From: Mesorhizobium liriopis
GTDB taxonomy: Bacteria > Pseudomonadota > Alphaproteobacteria > Rhizobiales > Rhizobiaceae
NCBI RefSeq assembly: GCF_024053505.1
Contig: NZ_JAMXQS010000005.1
Span: 310,001-374,000 of the forward strand
Reading direction: 5' to 3'
DNA: 64,000 nucleotides
Part shown: one piece after another, positions 47,876-56,121 of the stretch
Layout of the letters: every line of letters starts with the position of its first letter
How positions within the stretch are numbered: position 1 is the first letter of the stretch
Notes under the pieces: model-generated
The model's database searches: none
What the model was told of the DNA's origin: nothing
What the model saw: the letters and a program-made list of their open reading frames with translations, nothing else
Translations under genes and position numbers: made by a program

Positions 47876-49183
47876 TTACTGGAACACCTTGTCGGGCGCG
47901 TCGAGGCTGTCCGAGCCTTCGAAGGCGATGGCATCGAGCTTGAGCACCGAAACCGCGCGCTGGATCGACTTGGTCTGGTCCACCAATGCGTCAATGGCCG
48001 CCTGTACGGTCTTGTTGCCCTCGGCATTGCCTTCCGCGATCTGCTGGTCATAGGCCTCGCCACCCTCGGCGCGCTTGGTCATGGCTTCCATGGCGGCAAC
48101 GCTCGCGTCGAGCTTGCCGGACAGCTCGACATCGATCGCCGGATCGGCGGCCTCCACCAGCGCCTGCAGCGACGGGCCCTCGACCACCGAGCCGTCCACG
48201 CGCTTGTAGCGGCCCTGATAGACGTTGCGGATGCCGATCGCGTCGTAAAGGTGCGACTTGTCGGTGTTGTCGGAGAAGCAGTCATGCTCCTCTTCCGGAT
48301 CGTGCAGCAGCAGGCCAAGCTTCATGCGCTCGCCGGCCAGTTCACCATAGGAAAGCGAGCCCATGCCGGTGAGGATCGTGGAAAGACTGGTGTTCGCAGC
48401 TTCCACTTCGAGGCCTTTGCGGATCTCACCGTCTGGTCCCCATTTCGCGGCCATATCGGCGAGATCGGAGACGAGCAGGTCGGTCGCGGCCTTGAGATAT
48501 TGCGCGCGGCGGTCGCAATGGCCGTTGGTGCAGCTTGCCGTGTTGTAATCGGTGGCGGGCCGCTTGCCTGCACCGGGCTTCGTGCCGTTCAGATCCTGCC
48601 CCCAGAGCAGAAACTCGATAGCGTGATAACCGGTCGCCACATTGGCTTCGATGCCACCGGCCTCCTGCAGCTTGCCCGACAGGAGTTCAGGCGTGATCAC
48701 CGAGACATCGACCTTTTCGCCGTCGATCTCGATCTCCGTGTTGGCGATCACATTGGCCGTATAAAGCGCGTTCTCGTCGGACTCGGTGCCATAGGAAGGA
48801 TCGACATAGTCGATCAGGCCCTCATCCAGCGGCCAGGCATTCACCTTGCCTTCCCACTCGTCCACGGCGGCATTGCCAAAGCGGAAGGCTTCGGTCTGCT
48901 GGTAGGGCACGCGCGCGGCCTTCCAGGCAGTGCGTGCAGCTTCGAGCGTCGCATCGTTCGGCTCGGCGATCAGCGTCTTGACGGCCTCGTCGAGAGCCTT
49001 CGCCGTGTTCAACGAATCCTCATAGCCGGCCTGCGCGATGTCGGCATAGGTCTTGATGACAGCCTTCGGATCGGTCTCCGCCGCGCGGGCGGGCAGGACG
49101 AAGACAGCGGCGGTCAATGCGGTCGCGGCAGCAAAGGCCCAGCACAGGCGCACCTGTCGCGGTGTCGAAAGCGTGGGGAACAT
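47876..49183 (-). CDS. Imelysin-family periplasmic iron-regulated protein 1 (peptidase M75 type)
   Basis: 435-residue exported protein; ATG 49183 follows AGGAGACTCGCTC and gives a signal peptide ending PARA-AE. The G-x-H-x-x-E motif is intact as GYHAIEFLLWGQD, as in EfeO and bacterial imelysins. Other conserved parts are WKAARVPYQQTEAFRFG, NAWPLDEGLIDYVDPSYG and CTNGHCDRRAQYL. First gene of the operon with the di-heme protein, imelysin 2 and DUF1513; an ICE sits about 200 bp upstream over a TTGACA promoter, so it is probably controlled by Irr. Confidence 0.94.
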   Translation of the reverse strand: MFPTLSTPRQVRLCWAFAAATALTAAVFVLPARAAETDPKAVIKTYADIAQAGYEDSLNTAKALDEAVKTLIAEPNDATLEAARTAWKAARVPYQQTEAFRFGNAAVDEWEGKVNAWPLDEGLIDYVDPSYGTESDENALYTANVIANTEIEIDGEKVDVSVITPELLSGKLQEAGGIEANVATGYHAIEFLLWGQDLNGTKPGAGKRPATDYNTASCTNGHCDRRAQYLKAATDLLVSDLADMAAKWGPDGEIRKGLEVEAANTSLSTILTGMGSLSYGELAGERMKLGLLLHDPEEEHDCFSDNTDKSHLYDAIGIRNVYQGRYKRVDGSVVEGPSLQALVEAADPAIDVELSGKLDASVAAMEAMTKRAEGGEAYDQQIAEGNAEGNKTVQAAIDALVDQTKSIQRAVSVLKLDAIAFEGSDSLDAPDKVFQ

Positions 49184-49388
49184 GAGCGAGTCTCCTGCGA
49201 AAACCGCGCCTGCCAATAGGTGGGCCGCGGAAACATGCGATGTCATGATTTGTTGAGCACGGCAGACTGTAAAGCCTGCCGGCCGGGACGCCAACGATGC
49301 CGTCAACCTCCCATGGACCCGCATTAGGACGGAGGTTGCGAAAGAGTCAAGCAAACGGGAACGGCAAAAACGTCGCAGGATCAAGAAC

Positions 49389-49403
49389 TTAGAATTATTC
49401 TAA
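49389..49403. promoter_or_regulatory. Iron control element (ICE), predicted Irr-binding site
   Basis: TTAGAATTATTCTAA is a perfect 7-1-7 palindrome matching the rhizobial ICE (TTTAGAA-N-TTCTAAA). On the minus strand TTGACA at 49417-49412 lies just upstream, so the ICE covers the spacer and -10 region of a leftward promoter for the imelysin operon. Irr bound here would repress or activate by position; overlap with the core promoter favours repression. Confidence 0.75.
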
Positions 49404-49411
49404 ACTACGAT

Positions 49412-49417
49412 TGTCAA
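49412..49417 (-). promoter_or_regulatory. Predicted -35 box (TTGACA) of the imelysin operon
   Basis: Perfect sigma-70 -35 hexamer read on the minus strand. The matching -10 would fall inside the ICE (TTCTAA, 17 bp downstream). The transcription start would then be about 200 bases from the imelysin ATG. Confidence 0.45.
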
Positions 49418-49496
49418 GTTTTGCGAGTGCGCGCACGTGCTGGCACAATGTCCTGCCCTTGGCAGTGTCGCCGCAATCTGGAACAAGCGCCACGCC

Positions 49497-50384
49497 ATGG
49501 CTGCCCTTCCTCTCTCCCACCTGCTCCTCGCGCTTCTGACAGTCGCGATCTGGGGAACGAACTTCGTGGTGATCCGGATCGGGCTCGACCATCTGCCGCC
49601 GCTGCTTTTCGCCAGCCTGCGCTTTCTGCTCGTGGTGTTTCCCGCCACCCTGTTCATTCGCCGACCGCCCGTGCCGTGGAAGACACTCGCAGGCTACGGG
49701 CTGATGATCGGCGCAGGGCAGTTCGGCCTGCTCTTCGTCGCCATGCGCGGGCACATCTCACCCGGACTCGCCTCGCTGGTCTTGCAATGCCAGGTCTTCT
49801 TCACGATCGGGCTCTCGGTCTGGCTGATGGGCGAGCGCGTGCGCGCGTTTCAGCTGGTCGCCGTGCTGCTCGCGGCATCCGGCATTCTGGTGATCGGACT
49901 CAACACCGACGCTTCGACCACGCCTTTGGGTCTGGGTCTCGCCCTGCTCGCCTCGCTGTCATGGGCCGGTGGCAACATGGCAGCCAAGCGCAGTGGCGCG
50001 CAGAACATCCTGCCCATCGTCGTGTGGGGGAGCCTATTCTCGTTTCCCCCGCTTTTCGTGCTGTCCCTCCTGCTCGAAGGCTGGCCGGCAATCCGCGCGG
50101 GCCTCCTCGCCGCCGACTTGCCGACCTGGATCGCAGTCCTCTGGCAGTCGGCGGCAAATTCGCTGCTCGGCTATTCTGTCTGGGGCTGGCTGCTTGCGCG
50201 GCACCCGGCCGCGAGCATCACGCCGATGGCGCTTCTGGTGCCGATCTTCGGCATGAGCGCCTCGGCCTTCTGGCTCGGCGAACCGCTGCCGGCCTGGAAG
50301 CTTGGGGCAGCAGGGCTGGTGATCGGGGGCTTGGCGCTCGGCGTGCTCTATCCGCGCTGGGTGGCGCGGCGGGCGATAGCGTGA
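49497..50384 (+). CDS. EamA/DMT-superfamily transporter
   Basis: 295-residue inner-membrane protein with ten hydrophobic segments in two EamA repeats, starting MAALPLSHLLLALLTVAIWGTNFVVIRIGLD. ATG 49497 is preferred to the upstream GTG 49437 because homology begins there. Members export amino acids or metabolites such as O-acetylserine; the substrate here is unknown. It diverges from the imelysin operon and converges with tonB. A link to iron is possible only through the shared upstream region. Confidence 0.88.
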   Translation: MAALPLSHLLLALLTVAIWGTNFVVIRIGLDHLPPLLFASLRFLLVVFPATLFIRRPPVPWKTLAGYGLMIGAGQFGLLFVAMRGHISPGLASLVLQCQVFFTIGLSVWLMGERVRAFQLVAVLLAASGILVIGLNTDASTTPLGLGLALLASLSWAGGNMAAKRSGAQNILPIVVWGSLFSFPPLFVLSLLLEGWPAIRAGLLAADLPTWIAVLWQSAANSLLGYSVWGWLLARHPAASITPMALLVPIFGMSASAFWLGEPLPAWKLGAAGLVIGGLALGVLYPRWVARRAIA

Positions 50385-50429
50385 GAACCGGGCCGATCGT
50401 TCAGCGCCGGCCCGCCAGGCGGCTTCGCC

Positions 50430-51422
50430 TTACCGCTTGACGCGAACCGGCACCGACAGGCGGCGCGTGGCGATCCCTTCGGGTGGCGCTGGAACCGGCG
50501 ATGCGCGCTGGACGATGGCGACCGCCACCGCATCGATTTCCGGATCGCCGGACGAGCGCGCGACCCGCGCCGAGGTGATGGCGCCCGAATCGTTGATCGT
50601 GAAGGACACCGATGCCGTGCCCTCGCCCTGAAGGCCGGCGGGACGCCGCGTGAACTGACGGATGCGCGCCACGACCTGACCCTGCCAGCGTGCAGGGCTG
50701 ACCTGCGGCGCACGCGGGGCGCGTTGCGCCTGCGAGGCTTCGGAGCGCGCCTGCTGGCGTGGGGCGGGGCGCTCGCGTACCGGCTGTTCGCGGCGCTCGA
50801 CCGGGCGCTCTTGCCGGGGACGCGGCCGCTGGCGTGGACGTTCCTGCGCGACTTGCCGCTCGGGTCGGACGATCTCGGGCCGTGCCAAGGGCAACGGCAC
50901 CTCGACCTCGGGGGTCGCGGCGAAGATCTGTTCCTCGATCACCGGTTCGGGCGCTTCGGGCGCGACCTCTTCGACCGGCGTTTCAGGCGTGATTTCCTCG
51001 ACCGGCGGGGCTTCGGCGGTTTCGACCGGCTCGGGCACGACCTCTTCCGGCGTCACGGGTGCGGGCGTCTCCGCGGTCACCGTTTCGGGTGGTGCTTCCG
51101 TCACCTCTTCGGGCACGGTTTCCTCGACCGACGGCGTCAGTTCTTCGGGCTGAAGAACCTCCTCGACCGGGGGCGCTTCGGCCAGTGTTTCGCTCTGCAC
51201 GCTTTCGGGCGTGTCGATGACGAGGGGTGCGAGTTCGATTTCCATCGACTGCTCGAGCGCCGCATTCTCCACGGGAGCCGGCTCGATGTCGCGAAGGTAG
51301 TAGGCAGCTCCCAAGTGCGCCGCGAGCACGAATGCCGCCGCACCGCCCCACAGCCCCGCCTCGCGCAAGGAAGGCAGTTGCGGCATGGCAGATTCCGGAG
51401 CGGCGAAGCCGGAAGCGCTCAT
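50430..51422 (-). CDS. tonB: Energy transducer TonB
   Basis: 330-residue protein that spans the periplasm and passes ExbBD energy to outer-membrane receptors. It has an N-terminal membrane anchor (WGGAAAFVLAAHLGAAYYL), a long proline/glutamate/valine-rich middle (about residues 45-175) followed by an arginine/glutamine-rich stretch (190-240), and a C-terminal TonB domain (GEGTASVSFTINDSGAITSARVARSSGDPEIDAVAVAIVQRASPVPAPPEGI). Order exbB-exbD-tonB with 6-10 bp gaps. The length is on the high side because of the linker. Confidence 0.94.
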   Translation of the reverse strand: MSASGFAAPESAMPQLPSLREAGLWGGAAAFVLAAHLGAAYYLRDIEPAPVENAALEQSMEIELAPLVIDTPESVQSETLAEAPPVEEVLQPEELTPSVEETVPEEVTEAPPETVTAETPAPVTPEEVVPEPVETAEAPPVEEITPETPVEEVAPEAPEPVIEEQIFAATPEVEVPLPLARPEIVRPERQVAQERPRQRPRPRQERPVERREQPVRERPAPRQQARSEASQAQRAPRAPQVSPARWQGQVVARIRQFTRRPAGLQGEGTASVSFTINDSGAITSARVARSSGDPEIDAVAVAIVQRASPVPAPPEGIATRRLSVPVRVKR

Positions 51423-51432
51423 CGCGGGCGGC

Positions 51433-51885
51433 TCACGGATTGGCCGCAGGCGCTGCGCTCGCGCCCGAAAGCGTTTCGAGCCCGACCAGCGCCACCTTGA
51501 AGTAGCCCGCGCCGCGCAGGAGGTTCATCACTTCCATCATGTCGCCGTAAGGTACCGCCTTGTCGGCACGCAGAAAGATGCGGGCGTTCTTGTCGCCGCC
51601 GGTCTGGGCATCGAGGGTCGCGCCGAAACGGTCGCGTGCGACGATCTCATTGCCGAGGTTGAGGCTCAGATCGTCCTTCACCGTCAGAAAGACCGGCTCG
51701 TCGGGGCGCGGTGTGGGCGAAGCTGTGGAGCCAGGCAGGTCGACATTCACGTCCACCGTCGCAAGCGGGGCCGCCACCATGAAGATGATCAGGAGCACCA
51801 GCATCACGTCGATGAAGGGCGTGACGTTGATCTCGTGGTTCTCCTCGAGATCGTCGCCGCCGCCTTCGCGGATTCGGGAAGCCAT
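51433..51885 (-). CDS. exbD: Biopolymer transport protein ExbD
   Basis: 150-residue inner-membrane protein with one N-terminal helix, forming with ExbB the proton-driven motor for TonB. The conserved start EENHEINVTPFIDVMLVLLIIFMVAAPLATVDVNVDLP contains the essential aspartate of the membrane helix. A periplasmic domain with RADKAVPYGDMMEVMNLLRGAGYFKVALV follows. It sits between exbB and tonB. Confidence 0.96.
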   Translation of the reverse strand: MASRIREGGGDDLEENHEINVTPFIDVMLVLLIIFMVAAPLATVDVNVDLPGSTASPTPRPDEPVFLTVKDDLSLNLGNEIVARDRFGATLDAQTGGDKNARIFLRADKAVPYGDMMEVMNLLRGAGYFKVALVGLETLSGASAAPAANP

Positions 51886-51891
51886 CGCCCT

Positions 51892-52950
<1,059 letters not shown>

Positions 52951-53101
52951 CGAACCCGTCACAATGAGCCAGCGCTGGAAGCACCGATTTGTGGAGAATT
53001 AATGTCAGCTTTTCTTGGAAGGTTCCCCGAAACGCAAGCCCTATCGTGTCAAAAAGCAAAACACGTCGGCGGATTTCCCTCGCCGAGCGCTCGCACCCGG
53101 C

Positions 53102-54853
53102 TCAGTGATGCTGCGCTTGGGCCAAGCGGCTGTAGAGTCCGCCCAGTTCGAGGAGCGCTTGGTGCGAGCCTTCTTCGGCAATCCCCGAGCGGTCCACCAC
53201 CACGATGCGATCCGCATCGCGGACTGTCGCCAGACGGTGGGCGATCACAAGCGTGGTGCGTCCCTCCGACAGTTCGGCCAGCGAGCGCTGGATCTCGCGC
53301 TCGGTTTGGGTGTCGAGCGCAGATGTCGCCTCGTCCAGGATCAGGATCGGCGGGTTCTTGAGGAACATGCGGGCGATCGCCAGTCGCTGTTTCTGCCCAC
53401 CCGACAGCTTCACCCCGCGCTCCCCGATAATCGTATCGAGCCCGTCGGGCATGGCAGCCACGGCTTCGTCGAGCCGCGCCCGACGTGCGGCCTCGCGGAT
53501 ATCGGCGTCTGATGCGTCGAGCCTGCCATAGGCGATGTTCTCGCGAACCGTGCCGCCGAACAGGAACACGTCCTGCTGCACGATGCCGATCTGGGAGCGC
53601 AAGGAGGCGAGCGTCAGGTTGCGGATGTCGATGCCGTCCACCTCGATCGAACCCGCTCCGACTTCATAGAAACGCGGCAGGAGCGAGAGAAGCGTGGTCT
53701 TGCCGGCACCCGAAGGCCCGACAAAGGCCACTGTTTCACCGGGTCGCACCTCGAGATTGATGTGCGACAGGATCGAACGGCCATGCTCATAGCCGAAACC
53801 CACATCGCGAAAGCTGATGGCACCCGAGAGCTTAGGGGCATCGACCGCGCCCCGCGTGTCGGCGATGTCGGGATCGGTGTTCAGGAGCGAAAGGTAACGG
53901 CGGAAGCCGGCAATGCCCTTCGGATAGGTTTCGATCACCGAATTGATCTTGTCGATGGGGCGGAAGAAGACATTGACGAGCAGAAGGAAGCCGACGAAAC
54001 CGCCATTCGTCAGTTCGCCCTTGAGCACGAACCACGAGCCGCAGACCAGCACCACCAGCTGCACGAGGCGCAGGCTGAGATAGGAAAGCGAGGTCGAGAC
54101 GGCCATGATGCGGTAGGCATCGAGCTTGGTCTGGCGATAGGCGGCGTTGTCCTTCGCGAACAGCCCGCGCTCATGGTTCTCGTTGGCGAAAGCCTGCACC
54201 ACGCGCATGCCGCCGACATTTTCTTCGATGCGCACGTTGAAATTGGCGACGCGGCCATAAAGCGCTTGCCAGTTGCGCGTCATGCGCGCGCCGTAGCGGC
54301 TCGTCACCCAGGCGACCACCGGCACGATGGCCGCGGTGATCAGCGCTAGCTCGACATTGACGAACAGCATCAGCGCAAAGGCGCCGATGAAGGTCATCAC
54401 CGCGATGAACAGGTCTTCCGGACCATGGTGCGCGACCTCGCCGATCTCTTCGAGATCCTTGGTCAGGCGTGCGACCAGCGTGCCGGTCTTGTGGTTGTCG
54501 AAGAAGCGGAAGGACAGCTTCTGGAGATGGTCGAAGCTCTTGCGGCGCATCTCGGTTTCGATGTTGATGCCGAGCATATGGCCCCAATAGACCACGATGG
54601 CCTGCAACGCCGTGTTGCCGATATAAAGGGCGAGAAGGCCTGCGGCCGCAGCCAGGATCAGGCCCCACTGGCCGGTTGGCAGGAGGCGGTCCACGAAGGC
54701 GGTGACGGCGAGCGGAAAGGCGAGTTCGAGCAGGCCCGACAAAACCGCGCAGCCGAAATCGAGCAGAAACAGCTTCCGGTGCGGACGGTAATAGCCGAAG
54801 AAGCGGCGCAGAAGCGCGCCGGCCTTTTCGGGTTTCGGAGCCTGAGCAAGCAC
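53102..54853 (-). CDS. Exporter-fold ABC half-transporter, probable siderophore importer
   Basis: 583-residue fusion of a six-helix membrane domain (residues about 20-310) and an ATPase. Walker A GPSGAGKTTLLSLLPRF, signature LSGGQKQRLAIARMFL, Walker B ILILDEATSALD and the H-loop AHRLATVRDADRIVV are intact, so it should work as a homodimer. GTG 54853 lies two bases after the SIP stop, implying coupled translation. With an upstream receptor and SIP and no binding protein/permease set, an IrtAB/YbtPQ-like import role is more likely than drug export; export of a siderophore cannot be excluded. Confidence 0.87.
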   Translation of the reverse strand: MLAQAPKPEKAGALLRRFFGYYRPHRKLFLLDFGCAVLSGLLELAFPLAVTAFVDRLLPTGQWGLILAAAAGLLALYIGNTALQAIVVYWGHMLGINIETEMRRKSFDHLQKLSFRFFDNHKTGTLVARLTKDLEEIGEVAHHGPEDLFIAVMTFIGAFALMLFVNVELALITAAIVPVVAWVTSRYGARMTRNWQALYGRVANFNVRIEENVGGMRVVQAFANENHERGLFAKDNAAYRQTKLDAYRIMAVSTSLSYLSLRLVQLVVLVCGSWFVLKGELTNGGFVGFLLLVNVFFRPIDKINSVIETYPKGIAGFRRYLSLLNTDPDIADTRGAVDAPKLSGAISFRDVGFGYEHGRSILSHINLEVRPGETVAFVGPSGAGKTTLLSLLPRFYEVGAGSIEVDGIDIRNLTLASLRSQIGIVQQDVFLFGGTVRENIAYGRLDASDADIREAARRARLDEAVAAMPDGLDTIIGERGVKLSGGQKQRLAIARMFLKNPPILILDEATSALDTQTEREIQRSLAELSEGRTTLVIAHRLATVRDADRIVVVDRSGIAEEGSHQALLELGGLYSRLAQAQHH

Positions 54854-54855
54854 TG

Positions 54856-55950
54856 TCAGCCGTCTTTCCTTGCATCCTCGCCAGCATGGCCCCGCCGCCA
54901 ATAGGTGGCGGCCAGGTGCTGTTCGCGGGGCAGGCCGCGCTCGCTCCGCAGGTTTTTGCGGATCAGGCGGAAGGCCGCGCATTCGCTGCCGCTCCAGACG
55001 AAATTGGAGCGGTCCTCCGGCAAGCGTGCGGCCGCAATAGCATCGGAAAGCAGCGTGGTCGAGCCGGGCTCGGCACCGTTGCGGTGCAGCCAGTGGAGAT
55101 CGACCCGGGCCTTGGTCTCGATCGTCTGCTCCTCGCGGGCATCGGCCACCTCGATGAAGACGGTGGCCGTCTTGCTCTCGGGCAGATTTTCAAGGATGCG
55201 GGCAATGGCGGGAAGCGCGGTCTCGTCGCCGGCCAGAAGATAGTGGTCCGCCTCGCCTACGGTTCCGCCACCAGGACCGGTCATGCCGACGATATCACCG
55301 GGCTCGGCGCTTGCGGCAAAGCTGCTGCCGGGCGAAGTCGCACCCTCATGGAGCACCATGTCGATCTCGACTTCGCCGCGCCCCACATCGATGCGGCGCA
55401 GCGTGTAGATGCGCGCAACCGGCCGCTCGGCGCCGGTCGGCCAAAGCGGGCGGCCGTCCTCGCCATTCACCGGCCATTGGGGTGGGGAAACACCTTCAGG
55501 CGGAAAAAGCAGGCGGATATGCATGCTGGGGCCGGCAAAGCTCGCGAGATCGTTGCCCTTCAGTGTCACGCGGCGCATATGCGGCGTCAGTTGCCGCGCG
55601 CCCACCACCTGCATCTCGCGGAAATAAGGAAGCGGCGTGCCGGCCGCGCCATCGCCTATCCAAACGATGCGGGCCTCACTGGCGAGCTGCAGCAGATGCT
55701 CGGCCATCGAAAGCTTCACATAGGCGAACTTGGTCGGATCGTCGCCGCCGGCTTCGAGCCGCAGCATGGTCTTTTCCGCGCACAGAAAGGCGCAGCCGAA
55801 AGAGGTGGTGATCGAGGCGTTCGCTCCATCGATCCGCACATCGCCCCATTCGCGGAAGCGGTCGCACAGGCAATGCATGGTGTCGCTCGGATCGGGAAGC
55901 GCGATGCGAGCGGCAGCACGAAGCGCGCTGGGCGGCAGGCTGATGCTCAT
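54856..55950 (-). CDS. Siderophore-interacting protein (DUF2218-SIP ferric-siderophore reductase)
   Basis: 364-residue cytoplasmic flavoprotein that reduces ferric siderophores to release iron. An N-terminal DUF2218 domain (residues about 1-95, TTSFGCAFLCAEKTMLRLEA) precedes the FAD-binding part (VVGARQLTPHMRRVTL; ARIYTLRR, the R-x-Y-T motif) and the SIP C-terminus (LLAGDETALPAIARIL, WSGSECAAFRLIRKNLRSERGL, YWRRG). It lies 171 bp downstream of the receptor gene and directly upstream of the ABC gene, and would supply reduction of the imported complex. Confidence 0.93.
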   Translation of the reverse strand: MSISLPPSALRAAARIALPDPSDTMHCLCDRFREWGDVRIDGANASITTSFGCAFLCAEKTMLRLEAGGDDPTKFAYVKLSMAEHLLQLASEARIVWIGDGAAGTPLPYFREMQVVGARQLTPHMRRVTLKGNDLASFAGPSMHIRLLFPPEGVSPPQWPVNGEDGRPLWPTGAERPVARIYTLRRIDVGRGEVEIDMVLHEGATSPGSSFAASAEPGDIVGMTGPGGGTVGEADHYLLAGDETALPAIARILENLPESKTATVFIEVADAREEQTIETKARVDLHWLHRNGAEPGSTTLLSDAIAAARLPEDRSNFVWSGSECAAFRLIRKNLRSERGLPREQHLAATYWRRGHAGEDARKDG

Positions 55951-56074
55951 GGCAAACGAAACTCCCGGTTAGGAGGGAACACCGCCAAACGGCGGCACGG
56001 GTGCGATCAGAGCGTGGGTAACCGGCATGCGGCTGCCTTGGGCGAAGAAGGGCTTCATGGCGCCAAAAAGCTCA

Positions 56075-56094
56075 CGCCCGGCTGCAGCCGGGCG
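56075..56094. other. Perfect 20-bp GC palindrome between receptor and SIP genes
   Basis: CGCCCGGCTGCAGCCGGGCG folds into an 8-bp stem with a TGCA loop. On the minus strand the sequence TGAGCTTTTTGG follows, a short T-run six bases after the stem. It may partly terminate transcription so that the receptor is made in excess of the SIP and ABC proteins. Confidence 0.5.
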
Positions 56095-56121
56095 CGGTTC
56101 TAGCGGAAAGGTTCTCAACCG

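Larger units (their letters stand above)
49184..49496. other. 313-bp divergent regulatory region with leader hairpin
   Basis: Gene-free stretch between imelysin 1 (leftward) and the EamA gene (rightward). It holds a TTGACA box at 49417-49412 on the minus strand, an ICE at 49389-49403 and a hairpin CGGCAG...CTGCCG at 49260-49281 in what would be a leader of about 200 bases. I see no small ORF that looks real. Confidence 0.5.

Noticed and set aside
49497-50384. EamA transporter as the missing permease of the imelysin system
   Set aside because: It is divergent, its family is not known for metal transport, and the ICE/promoter geometry faces the imelysin genes.
52992-53006. IRO-like box upstream of exbB (GGAGAATTAATGTCA)
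   Set aside because: Matches only five of six fixed bases of TGA-N9-TCA, within chance expectation.
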